A DNA stretch of 64,000 bases from CAWBUW01 sp963792075 (lineage in GTDB: Bacteria > Chloroflexota > Anaerolineae > Anaerolineales > UBA4823), in the NCBI GenBank assembly GCA_963792075.1, contig CAWBUW010000011.1:186001-250000 (forward strand), in the 5' to 3' direction. Position numbers and translations under genes: made by a program. The stretch's first letter is position 1. Every line of letters begins with the position of its first letter. The notes under the pieces are model-generated. The model did no database searches. It was not told where the DNA came from and was given only the letters and a program-made list of their open reading frames with translations. Below are positions 1-8,638 of the stretch, one piece after another.

Positions 1-2
1 AC

Positions 3-182
3 AAACTTGGGCTGGGCGTATTTTCTGGTTTCACCAAAGTCGCAACTTTCGTCGCTAATAAGGTTTTCGTCGGTTGGATTGTTGGTGTAGCTGCTACATT
101 TACACGGATTGTACTTACTGATGTTTGGATGGGTAAGTTTCTAATTGAAGCAATGGTTGGCAGTGCGGAAGGTAGTTCTTGA
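3..182 (+). CDS. C-terminal fragment of a hydrophobic protein, cut by the window edge
   Basis: An open frame enters from the left edge in frame 3 and runs 59 codons to a TGA at 180-182. The residues are rich in Gly, Val, Phe and Thr, with a hydrophobic stretch around the middle (a VGWIVGVAATF segment), as in a membrane or membrane-associated protein. The start and most of the gene lie outside the window, so no family can be given. The composition is AT-richer than the genes further right, and the frame would be easy to miss because it has no start codon here. Confidence 0.45.
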   Translation, partial: KLGLGVFSGFTKVATFVANKVFVGWIVGVAATFTRIVLTDVWMGKFLIEAMVGSAEGSS

Positions 183-381
183 CTTGATCCGCACGCGGAT
201 ATTACCAAAACAATCACACATAAAAATATAGCCAAGTATTTCATCGTATTATGCATATCATTTTTATTGCCGAACGGGGCGGCTGAACGGCGCAAGTGGG
301 GAGAACGAAGTACTCGAAACGCGCGACTCCCACTTTTCCACTTCACGCCATGTCGGCTGGCGTTGCGTTAGGCTTATTGCT
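183..381. other. Intergenic gap without a recognised gene
   Basis: About 200 bp between the truncated left-edge frame and the convergent minus-strand membrane protein. I see no open frame of useful length, no strong hairpin followed by a T-run, and no promoter match I would defend. Confidence 0.4.
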
Positions 382-828
382 TCAAATAGTGACTACCCGT
401 GAATTGTAAAACTCTTTTGTTGTGTACTTATTGAAATACCAAATATAAACTGCTGGATATATAAAGCCACGAAGCACACGCCCCCATAAACGAGTTTGTT
501 CGTTGCCGGGAACTTGCCCTGAGCTTATAAAAGTGTAATTGTTGACAGCGATAAGAACATAATGCAAAGTTACAAGCAATAATAAAGACTTTCGCGCTTT
601 CTCATTACCATTCCAAGTGCCTATGGCACTTGAAATAACTCCTATGCTAATAGGAAGTGATAATAGAATGTTGAGAACATTTCCTGTGGCATTTCCCGAA
701 ACTAATATATACATTGAGAGTACTAAGGGAGCAATACCAACAAAAATCAGAGCGTAAATCGTGAGAATCCAAACACCTGTCGGGCGTGACTTTTTTACTA
801 CGTGCGGAGTTGCAATGTTTTCTGCCAT
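382..828 (-). CDS. Small four-helix membrane protein of unknown function
   Basis: The 148-residue product has four clear hydrophobic segments separated by short polar loops, so an inner-membrane location is likely. The start at 828 is preferred over the in-frame ATG at 945 because a purine-rich AGG lies about eight bases upstream, and because the extra 39 residues of the longer form are polar and not membrane-like. No catalytic motif or named family was recognised. It stands alone on the minus strand, divergent from the large secreted-protein gene at 992, and the 163 bp between them probably hold both promoters. Confidence 0.6.
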   Translation of the reverse strand: MAENIATPHVVKKSRPTGVWILTIYALIFVGIAPLVLSMYILVSGNATGNVLNILLSLPISIGVISSAIGTWNGNEKARKSLLLLVTLHYVLIAVNNYTFISSGQVPGNEQTRLWGRVLRGFIYPAVYIWYFNKYTTKEFYNSRVVTI

Positions 829-991
829 TGTTTTACCTATTTTCAGAATTTGTCGTTTCGATTGCTCTGGGAAAATCCCACTCGATACATATATTATATA
901 CCCACGTTCAACCCCGCTGTCCAGAACCGAGAATTTATAATACAATATAGATGACCTATATTATCTTTTAATTTCCAAGGAGTATCCTCGT

Positions 992-1396
992 ATGCACACC
1001 CACACACGTCCCATTCAGCGCCTGCTGCACCTGGTCTTGCTGGCAGCGATACTCGCTTCAACCCTCGTGACCAGCTCCCTGCCCGCGGCAGCCCAGGCCG
1101 AAGGCCCTGTTTATACCAGCCAGGAAATCCTGGACTTCCTTGGTATCACGCGACCCGCCGCGGAGGACATGACCGCCCTCAGCTTGCAAATTGCCGCCCA
1201 GGTGGAGGCCAACGGCCTGCCCGAGAGCGCCCTGGCTCCCCAGGCGCCGGAGGTGGGCGGTTTGCCCGGCAATTTGAACGGCAAGAATAGCCCAATCCGC
1301 GGCGATCATGACCCTGCTCAACAGCAGCCCATCACCGAATTTCCGAGACGTGATGATGATGGCCGATGCGGATGGCCGCGAAGACCTGGTCGCTGA
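992..1396 (+). CDS. N-terminal part (signal peptide) of a frameshifted secreted protein
   Basis: This frame begins after an AAGGAG ribosome-binding site and encodes a textbook Sec signal peptide: basic start, a Leu/Ala-rich core and an AAAQA-type cleavage region near residue 35. Protein-like sequence continues to about residue 105. After roughly position 1300 the frame turns into Arg/Gln-rich nonsense, while the frame starting at ATG 1308 becomes protein-like and stays open for nearly 3 kb. I therefore read this as the export signal and first mature segment of the protein encoded at 1308-4295, separated by an indel near 1300-1308. An assembly error is as likely as a real mutation. Confidence 0.6.
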   Translation: MHTHTRPIQRLLHLVLLAAILASTLVTSSLPAAAQAEGPVYTSQEILDFLGITRPAAEDMTALSLQIAAQVEANGLPESALAPQAPEVGGLPGNLNGKNSPIRGDHDPAQQQPITEFPRRDDDGRCGWPRRPGR

Positions 1397-4295
1397 CCAT
1401 GCTGCCAAGCTCACGGATATCATCACCACCACCCTGCCGTCCGGCTGGATGCTGACCCGGTCAGCCATGTCAGCGCACACGTTCGCTACAGGTTTTACCA
1501 GTGCGGTGTATTATTTTGGCAACTCGGCCGGCAATGTCTACGTGGGTGCGGATACCACCGGCTCAGGCACGCTGAGTAAAATCGTCACGCTAAACCTCCC
1601 CACCATCCTGAACGCCTTTGGGACACTGAACAGCGACAGCCAGATCGTCATCACCGGATTGGCGGTCAACCCCGTGGCCGATCTCACTTCATTTAGCAAT
1701 GTCAACGGCTCTTTTGCCCCCTTCGCCGGGAAAATTGGCGAAATCCTGTACGTGACCTTCTGGGATACCAGCGGCGGCTTTCGCCTGACCGCCACCGGGA
1801 CGGTCGTCCAGAGCGGTCTGTTGACCTTCCCCATCGCAGACATGGTCAGCCCCGCCTATGCCTCGCCGGGCATCCAATCCCCCTTGAACTTCCCGGTGAC
1901 AGTAGGTGGCTCTTTCGGCGTGGCCTTCTCGGTCTTTCCGAACCTTGCCGGTGTCGCCGTGGATGATGATGGCAGCGTTTATCTCCAGCAGGTCGACCTG
2001 GTGGGCATGACCGGCGCGAACATCGTCAAGATCGCTTCGGTCGATACACCGGGTGTGGGCGGTTGGCAGGACCGCTCGCTGGCGACCAATGGGATTGTCA
2101 CGCTGACCACGCTGAACCCCACCAATGGCAATTATCCAACCAGCAGTGGACCTACCAAGCAGATCAGTAAAGTCACCAACTATTCAGGCACTTCGAACAC
2201 CTTTGGGAATATCGTTTCCCTGGCCGCCGGGCCAAATAATGTCCTCTACGCAGCCGTGGCGCGCAGCTTTGTCGCCTCCGATCCGCCGGAGACACAGATG
2301 ACCGAAGGCCTGTTCACCAACCCGGCCGACCTCGGCCCGACGCCTTCGATGGTCATCAGCTTTGCCGATGCATCCGGCGCCTTTGACATTTGCACCCTGC
2401 CGCTGCCCAACACGGCCGGCTCGCTGCCCGTCGCGGATGGATTCGCCGATGTTGCCCAGGCCGGGCATGCGCGCCAGCCCGGGGTGAACAACTTCCGCGC
2501 TTTCGTCCTGGGGAACGGTCCGGATGTGCGCGGCAGCCTGGTAGGGGCAGCCGCGGATAATACCCTCCAGATGGACTTCCAGGTAGACGCCACCATCTTC
2601 TCCGGCCTGGCGGTCGACGAAGAATCGAAAGTGTATGTCATCGCGGGGGGCACACCCGCCTCCATTGGGCGTAATCCCTCGCCTGACCGCACGGAAGTGC
2701 TTGTCTTCCCCGACCAGCAGCTCTTCGACCGGCGGGCGGATTTCATCGACCTGCGCGGCGACACGCCTTTTACCCTTCCGGTGAACGTTCCGTACGTCGG
2801 AGATGGTTCCTCCACGCGCTTCGACCACCTGTATTACCCGGCCCCAATCGACCAGATCACGCTCTCCCCGATCGGTCTGAGCGGTCTGGCGCGCGGCTTC
2901 CTGCTGTACCTCAACCGCACGCGCGACGCCGCCTTTATCCCGGCTTTACCCAATGGGCAGGCTCAATTTGATGACCAGTCCAGCGGTCCAATCTACTTTG
3001 ATACTTTCGACCCGGGCCACCAGATCGCGGGCGGGGACGACCAGAACTTCCCGTTCCGGGGAGATGACGATGACGGCGGCGGCAATCCGGGATTCCCTGG
3101 GCCATTGAACGGCGGCTTCGAGTATGTCTTCCGCGAATACGTGGGCTCTCCCGGCAGTCTCGTCGCCACGCCGTGGAATGCTTTTTACCTGAACTCGAAC
3201 GGCAGCCTGACCTTTGGAGCCGGTGACAGCAGCAATGTCCCCACCTCCGTTAATTTCCTCATCGGCCTGCCGCGCGCAGCCGGAGCCTGGACGGATCTGA
3301 ACCCTTCCAGCTCATTTTTATACAGCTTCTTTAATACTTTCCCGGTCCAGGCGCTCGGTTTCGCCAGCGTCAACCACTTCATTGTGCGCTGGATCAACAT
3401 GCCGGAATTCGGCTACGAAAGGTGCAACTCCAGCAACTCCTTCTCGATCAGCTTGTACGATGATGGCGGCGGCATCGATGAGAACGCCAACCAGCCGCTG
3501 AACCCGGCCAACCCCATCGGGAATAACTCCGTCCCCTTTGACCTGAAGGAGGGACTTGCTGACCTGCACTTCTTCACCGATACAACCAATAACATCCTGA
3601 ACAGCTATGCTCCGCGCCCCGACCGCAGCGGCAACCTGTGCTTCACGTATGGCCGCATGGATCTGTTAGGATCCACGCTCGCCAGCGATACGGTGCTGGT
3701 GGGGGTCACCCCTGGGGCGCAGCCCATCACGACCACGCTGGGCATCAATTTGAGTGATGCCGCCCTGGCCGGGGATGCGCCCTTCCCGTCTGCGCTGGGA
3801 GTTGCCCTGGGAGGCAGCATCCCCGCCTCGCCGTACGAGCTGTTTACCACCGGCGTTCCAGCAGGCTTCACCGTTTCCGGCGGTATCACCACCACCTTCC
3901 CTGCGCAGCCCGCTTTTGATCTGCGCCGAGAGGGCAACGATCCTGCCCAGTCTACACCGGTCAACCAGCCCAATCTCAATCGCGGGCAAGTTTGCTTCTA
4001 CAACCTTGCTTCACAGGTGATCACCTTCGCGCCGCTGGCTAACCGCGGCCAATCCCAGATGCCCATCACCGTCAGCGCCACGGCTTCTTCGGGGTTGGGT
4101 GTGACGTTCACGGCTTCGGGCGCCTGCTACGCTTCCGGTCCGGGAGGGGCCACCATCGTCGCCACGGGTCTCGGAAGCTGTACGGTCACCGCATTCCAGT
4201 TGGGGGATGCGACCTATGCCCCCGCGCCGAGCGTCAGCCGCACGTTCATGATCCTGCCGCAATGGCTGCTGTTCCTGCCCGCCATTCTGAGATGA
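1308..4295 (+). CDS. Large secreted protein, main body (frameshifted from its signal peptide)
   Basis: A 995-codon frame with the composition of an extracellular protein: many Asn, Gly, Ser, Thr and Asp, short beta-like segments, and an Asp/Gly-rich stretch near residue 590 that could bind calcium. The last residues form a hydrophobic segment reading LLFLPAILR before the stop, the same style of tail as the Kelch protein ending at 18176. No enzymatic domain was recognised. The ATG at 1308 has no signal peptide behind it; the signal is encoded just upstream in another frame (992-1396). Adhesion, sheath or surface-layer roles are possible, but this is only inference. Confidence 0.7.
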   Translation: MTLLNSSPSPNFRDVMMMADADGREDLVADHAAKLTDIITTTLPSGWMLTRSAMSAHTFATGFTSAVYYFGNSAGNVYVGADTTGSGTLSKIVTLNLPTILNAFGTLNSDSQIVITGLAVNPVADLTSFSNVNGSFAPFAGKIGEILYVTFWDTSGGFRLTATGTVVQSGLLTFPIADMVSPAYASPGIQSPLNFPVTVGGSFGVAFSVFPNLAGVAVDDDGSVYLQQVDLVGMTGANIVKIASVDTPGVGGWQDRSLATNGIVTLTTLNPTNGNYPTSSGPTKQISKVTNYSGTSNTFGNIVSLAAGPNNVLYAAVARSFVASDPPETQMTEGLFTNPADLGPTPSMVISFADASGAFDICTLPLPNTAGSLPVADGFADVAQAGHARQPGVNNFRAFVLGNGPDVRGSLVGAAADNTLQMDFQVDATIFSGLAVDEESKVYVIAGGTPASIGRNPSPDRTEVLVFPDQQLFDRRADFIDLRGDTPFTLPVNVPYVGDGSSTRFDHLYYPAPIDQITLSPIGLSGLARGFLLYLNRTRDAAFIPALPNGQAQFDDQSSGPIYFDTFDPGHQIAGGDDQNFPFRGDDDDGGGNPGFPGPLNGGFEYVFREYVGSPGSLVATPWNAFYLNSNGSLTFGAGDSSNVPTSVNFLIGLPRAAGAWTDLNPSSSFLYSFFNTFPVQALGFASVNHFIVRWINMPEFGYERCNSSNSFSISLYDDGGGIDENANQPLNPANPIGNNSVPFDLKEGLADLHFFTDTTNNILNSYAPRPDRSGNLCFTYGRMDLLGSTLASDTVLVGVTPGAQPITTTLGINLSDAALAGDAPFPSALGVALGGSIPASPYELFTTGVPAGFTVSGGITTTFPAQPAFDLRREGNDPAQSTPVNQPNLNRGQVCFYNLASQVITFAPLANRGQSQMPITVSATASSGLGVTFTASGACYASGPGGATIVATGLGSCTVTAFQLGDATYAPAPSVSRTFMILPQWLLFLPAILR

Positions 4296-4321
4296 GTTTT
4301 TAGAGGGGGTAAAGGCACAAA

Positions 4322-4447
4322 CGGTGGGGTTGTCCAAAAAGACGAAAACAGGGAGAAAATATACGTACCTGTGGGGTGGCGCGAAGCACCACCCCCACAG
4401 GTACGTATTAATTTTCTTCCTTTGTTTCTTTTTGGACAGCCCCACCG
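4322..4447. repeat. Palindromic repeat family A, copy 1
   Basis: A ~126-bp element whose outer arms begin CGGTGGGGTTGTCC and end with the near-perfect complement. Its centre folds into a stem with a GCGAAGC loop. It shares arm sequence and length with copies at 5911-6033 and 8520-8638 and sits between the large secreted-protein gene and the MBL hydrolase gene. There is no coding capacity. Because the arms can pair, it may act as a bidirectional terminator or an RNA hairpin, or be a non-autonomous mobile element. Confidence 0.85.
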
Positions 4448-4514
4448 AATAAGGGTGGTATGTGTGGCAGTTACGCTGCCACACACCGCAAAATAAGAAT
4501 AAGAGGAGGTTGGT

Positions 4515-5477
4515 ATGACTGCAATTCGACAAGCCGGCAAGTTCAATGAGAACACCACGCTCATCGACATCGGCATGCAAGATGTCCATGGGATTACCGC
4601 CGTCTACCTGGTCCAGGGCGAAAAAAAGTGCCTGATCGATAGCGGCACGCACAAGGACGCCCCTCGCCTGGTAAAGATGCTCAACGAGCTGGGCGCTTTT
4701 CCGCCTGACATCATCATCGCCACCCATCCTCACTGGGACCACATCCAGGGCATCCCCTGGCTGAGGCAGCAAGCCGCCCTCCAGGGCAAGCAGATCGAGG
4801 TGCTGGCTTCCCCTGAGGCGATCCCGCTCATGGCAGATGCATCCTTCAACGATATCTTCCACAGCGGATCGCATGCCAGCATCCAGGACGTGACTCCGGT
4901 CAAAGACGGAGACACGATCGACCTGGGTGGGCTTACCCTGCGGATCTATGACATCCCGGGGCACTGCCAGGGCCACATCGCCATCCTGGACGAGAAGAAC
5001 CGCAACGTCTTCGTTGGAGACGCGCTGGGTGATAAGATCGGCGACGGGCTCTTCTTGCCGCCCTTTATGCCTCCCACCTGGGATCCGCAGGCCTTTGTTT
5101 CTTCTGTGGAAAAGTTGAAGCAGCTCCCCTATGAGACGCTTTGCCTGACCCATTTCGGCTGCATTTCCGGGAGCGAAGCCAGGACCATCCTGGACGAGTC
5201 CGTGGAAAACTGTAACCGGTGGTGGCAGTGGATTGAAAAGAACCGGGACAGGTTGAGCGATACCGGCTACCTGCTGCGGGCGATGCGCGCAGAGATCAAC
5301 CCCATCATCCCCACCATCCAGCCCATGACCCCCATGATGAGCGTGGCGCTCGGCCTGGTGACCGCCGCGGGGACGGTCCTGGGAAATAAGACTGCCATCC
5401 TGGATAAACTGTTCCTCGGTGACATACTGCATTGGTTGGGGACCGGCTACAGGATGTATACAGAAAAACATCCGTAG
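4515..5477 (+). CDS. MBL-fold metallo-hydrolase
   Basis: A 320-residue metallo-beta-lactamase superfamily protein. The zinc-ligand signature THPHWDH is at residues 70-76, preceded by a CLIDSG strand-turn near residue 40. A later GHCQGH and an FVGDAL segment provide the third and fourth metal-ligand regions. The C-terminal ~90 residues are helical and may form a substrate lid. The start is fixed by an AAGAGGAGG ribosome-binding site. The superfamily includes hydrolases of thioesters, lactones and phosphodiesters; the substrate cannot be read from sequence. It converges on the PAS gene, with a strong palindrome between the two. Confidence 0.85.
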   Translation: MTAIRQAGKFNENTTLIDIGMQDVHGITAVYLVQGEKKCLIDSGTHKDAPRLVKMLNELGAFPPDIIIATHPHWDHIQGIPWLRQQAALQGKQIEVLASPEAIPLMADASFNDIFHSGSHASIQDVTPVKDGDTIDLGGLTLRIYDIPGHCQGHIAILDEKNRNVFVGDALGDKIGDGLFLPPFMPPTWDPQAFVSSVEKLKQLPYETLCLTHFGCISGSEARTILDESVENCNRWWQWIEKNRDRLSDTGYLLRAMRAEINPIIPTIQPMTPMMSVALGLVTAAGTVLGNKTAILDKLFLGDILHWLGTGYRMYTEKHP

Positions 5478-5496
5478 TTGGGGTTAAGGGGAAATT

Positions 5497-5541
5497 GGGG
5501 GTGATCCGGTGGGTCGAAATTCGACCCACCGGATCACCCCC
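5497..5541. terminator. Bidirectional terminator palindrome between convergent genes
   Basis: A near-perfect inverted repeat with 22-bp arms (starting GGGGGTGATCCGG) and almost no loop, followed by a T-rich stretch. It occupies the whole gap between the stop of the MBL gene and the stop of the PAS gene, so it can terminate transcription from both sides. Confidence 0.75.
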
Positions 5542-5543
5542 GT

Positions 5544-5888
5544 TTATTTATCCCTGATAAAGTGCGGCATCTCCGCGGGGATTACCAGCGATAACTCCAT
5601 GAACCCGGCGTATTTACCATCCTGGTGCCAGGGAGTCTGGTAGATCAGCTTCTTCTTGCCCTTTTTCTCGATCGTGTACACATTGGTGCGCTGGTTCGCC
5701 ATCATCTCTTCCAGAATCTGGCGAGAGCGTTCAGAGTGGCATCCGAGCAGGTTGGTTCCAATCAGTTTTTCCCCGCCTTCGGCTTCGTAACTCTGGATAG
5801 CCACGTCGTTCATCTCCAGGACGATCCCCGCCGTGTCGCACACAATAATAGAGCCCGGAAAACTTTTGAACCATGTATGATCCGTCAT
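5544..5888 (-). CDS. Single PAS-domain protein
   Basis: A 114-residue protein that is almost entirely one PAS fold. The SIIVCDTAGIVLEMN segment near residues 13-27 is the typical first strand pair, and a GTNLLGCH segment follows at about 44-51. The conserved His and Ser residues there suit the small PAS sensor proteins found in several phyla. No output domain is attached, so it probably binds a cofactor or ligand and acts on a partner. A GAGGAG ribosome-binding site supports the start. Downstream on the same strand, repeat copy 2 separates it from the M20 peptidase gene. Confidence 0.7.
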   Translation of the reverse strand: MTDHTWFKSFPGSIIVCDTAGIVLEMNDVAIQSYEAEGGEKLIGTNLLGCHSERSRQILEEMMANQRTNVYTIEKKGKKKLIYQTPWHQDGKYAGFMELSLVIPAEMPHFIRDK

Positions 5889-5910
5889 TCTTCTCCTCTT
5901 TTCCTTGCTT

Positions 5911-6033
5911 TATAGGGCTGTCCAAAAAGAAACAAAGGAAGAAAATATACGCACCTGTGGGGGTGGTGCTTCGCACCACCCCCACAGGTGCGTATATTTT
6001 CTCCTTGTTTTCATCTTTTTGGACAACCCCATA
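5911..6033. repeat. Palindromic repeat family A, copy 2
   Basis: About 123 bp, the second of three related palindromes. The outer arm GGGCTGTCCAAAAAG and the inner stem CACCTGTGGGGGTGGTGC match the other copies, but the element is inverted relative to copies 1 and 3, with a TTCG rather than a GCGAAGC apex. It lies between the PAS gene start and the M20 peptidase stop. Confidence 0.85.
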
Positions 6034-6046
6034 GAGCAATATAAAT

Positions 6047-7387
6047 CTAACAGAATTGTTGGATGACCTGCCACAGCACCGGCAGGCCGCTTTCGATGTA
6101 TGAGATGGGCAGGCGTTCATCATGCCCGTGGATGAGCGCCATGGCCGGGAAATCCTCGGGCAGGATGCCGGGGGTGAAGCCATAGACTTTGATGCCTGCC
6201 TGGGTATACACGCAGGCATCCGTCGCGCCGGGCAGCATCATCGGGATCACCAATCCGCCCGGGTCGAGCTGCTGGGTCGCTTTTTGCAACAATTGGTAAA
6301 GCGGATCAGCGGTTGGGAATTCGGCCCCATCTGAGACCTGCAAGGGCTCCAATTCCACACCCTCCCCCGTGATCGCCAGGATCTCGCGCTTGACGTCCTC
6401 CACGGTCTGGCCGGGCAGCTTACGGCAGTCCAGGTGTACCGAGGCTTCGGAGGGGACTACGTTTGTCTTACTGCCCGCCTCCAGAACGGTCGGGGTGCAG
6501 GTGTTGGTCGTCAGGGCGTTGAGCAGAATCTTGGACTGGCCCTTGGCCAGGCGCAGCAGCAGTGAAACGGCAGCCGGTGAGCGCAGCAACGGAACAAGTA
6601 TGCGCATAGGAGAACGTATCTGCCGTCCGGCGGCATCCACCATGCTGGCAAAGGTTGGTGTGATGTGGACCGGCAGGTGGCGCGCTCTGCGCAGCCGCTC
6701 CACTGCCGTGGCCAGCTTGAACACTGCGTTATCGTCGTGAGGCATCGAGCCGTGCCCCGGCCGGCCGCGGGCGGTCATCTTCAGCCAGCTTACGCCCTTT
6801 TCGGCCACCTGGATGGGGTACAGGCGCGTTTTGCCCATGTGCAGGGTGAACCCCCCACTCTCCGTGAAGCCGTACTCTGCATCGACCAGCTCGGGGTGCT
6901 CCTTCACCAGGAACACCGAGCCATGCCCAAAACCGGCTTCTTCATCCGCAATCGCCGCCAGGATCAGGTCGCGTTTGAGCTGCAGTCCCTGGCGGCGAGC
7001 CTGCAAGAAAGCCTGCAAGTACATCGCCAGGAAACCTTTCATGTCCAGCGCGCCGCGCCCCCAGACGCAGCCATCGATCACCTCACCGCCGAAGGGGTCG
7101 TGCGTCCAATGCTGGCGCTCCACCGGCACCACGTCCACGTGTCCCGAGAGCAGCAGCGGGCGCTGGGATCCGTCCCCGCGCAGCCGGGCGACCAGGTTGG
7201 CCCGCCCGGGCGCCGATTCGACGATAGTGAAATCCTCGGGGCCGAAGCCGTTGCTTTCCAGGATGTCTTTCACCACCTGGATGGCGGGCATTTCATTGCC
7301 CGGTGGGTTGACCGTCTCCGCCTGGATCAGGCGGGAAAGGTGCTGGACAGTTTCATCTGTGGCAGTCTGCCAATTGATCGTAAACAT
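6047..7387 (-). CDS. M20-family metallopeptidase (ArgE/DapE/carboxypeptidase type)
   Basis: A 446-residue zinc hydrolase of the M20/M25/M40 family, which cleaves peptide or N-acyl amide bonds in the cytoplasm. Visible motifs are LLLSGHVDVVP (first metal-ligand His and its Asp partner), a GRGALDMKG segment with the bridging Asp, and ADEEAGFGHG with the catalytic Glu pair, all in the usual order; a late GATDA segment completes the site. The ATG at 7387 is chosen over 7408 because an AAGGAGG lies at ideal spacing in front of it. It is transcribed after the lipoate ligase, with a hairpin between them. The exact substrate is unknown. Confidence 0.85.
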   Translation of the reverse strand: MFTINWQTATDETVQHLSRLIQAETVNPPGNEMPAIQVVKDILESNGFGPEDFTIVESAPGRANLVARLRGDGSQRPLLLSGHVDVVPVERQHWTHDPFGGEVIDGCVWGRGALDMKGFLAMYLQAFLQARRQGLQLKRDLILAAIADEEAGFGHGSVFLVKEHPELVDAEYGFTESGGFTLHMGKTRLYPIQVAEKGVSWLKMTARGRPGHGSMPHDDNAVFKLATAVERLRRARHLPVHITPTFASMVDAAGRQIRSPMRILVPLLRSPAAVSLLLRLAKGQSKILLNALTTNTCTPTVLEAGSKTNVVPSEASVHLDCRKLPGQTVEDVKREILAITGEGVELEPLQVSDGAEFPTADPLYQLLQKATQQLDPGGLVIPMMLPGATDACVYTQAGIKVYGFTPGILPEDFPAMALIHGHDERLPISYIESGLPVLWQVIQQFC

Positions 7388-7408
7388 AGGTTCCTCCTTA
7401 CTAACCAA

Positions 7409-7456
7409 AGACCCTAAAGGTCTCAGCCCGTCAGGGCTAAAAGACCTTTAGGGTCT
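7409..7456. terminator. AGACCCTAAAGG hairpin, copy 1
   Basis: Perfect 15-bp outer arms (AGACCCTAAAGGTCT) enclose an 18-bp insert that forms its own AGCCC/GGGCT stem. The right arm contains the lipoate ligase stop codon, so the end of that gene and the hairpin overlap. The same arm sequence recurs at 61296-61328, which suggests a dispersed element reused as a terminator. Confidence 0.7.
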
Positions 7457-8491
7457 GGTCTCATCATCCACCAGCAAGCTTACCAGCTCATCCAGCGACA
7501 GGCCGGCAAAATATTCCGCCACGTCCAGAGTCGCCAGCGCCTGGCGCAGGCTGGCAGCCGCGTAACGCGTGCCCACCAGGCGCTGCTCCAGCTCGCTGAG
7601 CTCGCTCCGGCTGAAGAAATCACCATAGAACTTGATGCTGTGGACCTTACCATGCTCCACCGCGATGCGCGCTTCGACCTCGCCGGAAGCGAAACGCTGC
7701 GTGCGCTGCAAGTTGAAGGCCGGTGAGCGGCCGTAGTTCCATTCCCAGGTCTGGTAGCGCTCTGCCGAGAGGCGGCGAATGGCTTCCCAGTCCGCCTCCG
7801 TGAGGCGGTATTGTGGGATTTTCCCATCCCCGGCGAAGACGCCAGGCACGGCGAAGACGCCAGGCACGGCGAAGACGCCGTGCAGCAGGCGCAGGCGGAA
7901 GGAGGCCATATCCAGCGGCGCAGGCAAGAATTCACGGATGTTCGCCACCCTGGAGCGTACTGACTTGATGCCTTTGGATTCAATCTTGCTCGCCCTGACG
8001 TGCAGCGCCTCGGCCACCTGGGAAAGGTCCGTATCGAACAACAGCGTGCCGTGGCTGACCATGCGCTTGCCGGCCACGTACTGGGCGTTGCCCGAGACCT
8101 TGCGCCCCTTTACCAGGATGTCGTTGCGCCCGCCCAGCTCGGCCGGGACACCCAGCTCATTCAGCACGGCAATGACCGGCGCCGTGAATTTGCGGAAGTT
8201 ATGAAAATTCCCCCCGCTGCTCTCCGAGAGGAAGCTGAAATTCAGGTTGCCCAGGTCGTGGTACACCGCCCCTCCGCCCGACAGCCTGCGCACCACGTGA
8301 ATGCTATGCGCATTGACGTACGGCTGGTTGATCTCTTCGATCGTGTTCTGGTTACGTCCGATGATGATGGAGGGCTCGTTGATGTAGAACAGCAGCACCT
8401 CTTCCGGCGTATCCAGGTTGCGCAGCAGGTGCTCTTCAATCGCCAGGTTGAGGCGGGGGTCCGTGACGCCTTCATTGTCAACAAATAGCAT
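7448..8491 (-). CDS. lplA: Lipoate-protein ligase A family protein
   Basis: A 347-residue enzyme of the biotin/lipoate ligase fold that attaches lipoate to E2 and GcvH proteins. The N-terminal domain has the family signature RRLSGGGAVYHD at residues 69-79 and a later VKGRKVSGNAQ segment carrying the adenylate-binding Lys. The C-terminal accessory domain follows after about residue 245. Unusually, the inter-domain linker contains a tandem repeat (7832-7885) reading GVFAVP in the protein. A TAAAAT seven bases before the ATG, with no ribosome-binding site, suggests a near-leaderless start. Confidence 0.85.
   Translation of the reverse strand: MLFVDNEGVTDPRLNLAIEEHLLRNLDTPEEVLLFYINEPSIIIGRNQNTIEEINQPYVNAHSIHVVRRLSGGGAVYHDLGNLNFSFLSESSGGNFHNFRKFTAPVIAVLNELGVPAELGGRNDILVKGRKVSGNAQYVAGKRMVSHGTLLFDTDLSQVAEALHVRASKIESKGIKSVRSRVANIREFLPAPLDMASFRLRLLHGVFAVPGVFAVPGVFAGDGKIPQYRLTEADWEAIRRLSAERYQTWEWNYGRSPAFNLQRTQRFASGEVEARIAVEHGKVHSIKFYGDFFSRSELSELEQRLVGTRYAAASLRQALATLDVAEYFAGLSLDELVSLLVDDETRP
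7832..7885. repeat. 18-bp in-frame tandem repeat inside lplA
   Basis: Three consecutive 18-bp units beginning GGCGAAGACGCC; the first two are identical and the third is diverged at its end. Being a multiple of three, they add or remove GVFAVP hexapeptides between the two domains of the ligase without changing frame. Confidence 0.85.
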
Positions 8492-8519
8492 GCCCTAGAT
8501 TTTACACTAAAATCCATCA

Positions 8520-8638
8520 GGGGTTGTCCAAAAAGACGAAAATAAGGAAAAAATATACGTACCTGTGGGAATGGTGCGAAGCACCATTCCCACAGGTACG
8601 TATTAATTTTCTTCCTTTGTTTCTTTTTGGACAGCCCC
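8520..8638. repeat. Palindromic repeat family A, copy 3
   Basis: A 119-bp element in the same orientation as copy 1. Its inner stem carries an AAT/ATT pair where the other copies have GGT/ACC, so both sides of the stem changed together. Its right arm runs into the coding sequence of the methyltransferase and supplies that gene's last codons and stop. Confidence 0.85.

Noticed and set aside
4011..5471. Long minus-strand open frame opposite the MBL gene
   Set aside because: It runs through a palindromic repeat and across the antisense of a gene with clear zinc motifs; the composition is that of a shadow frame.
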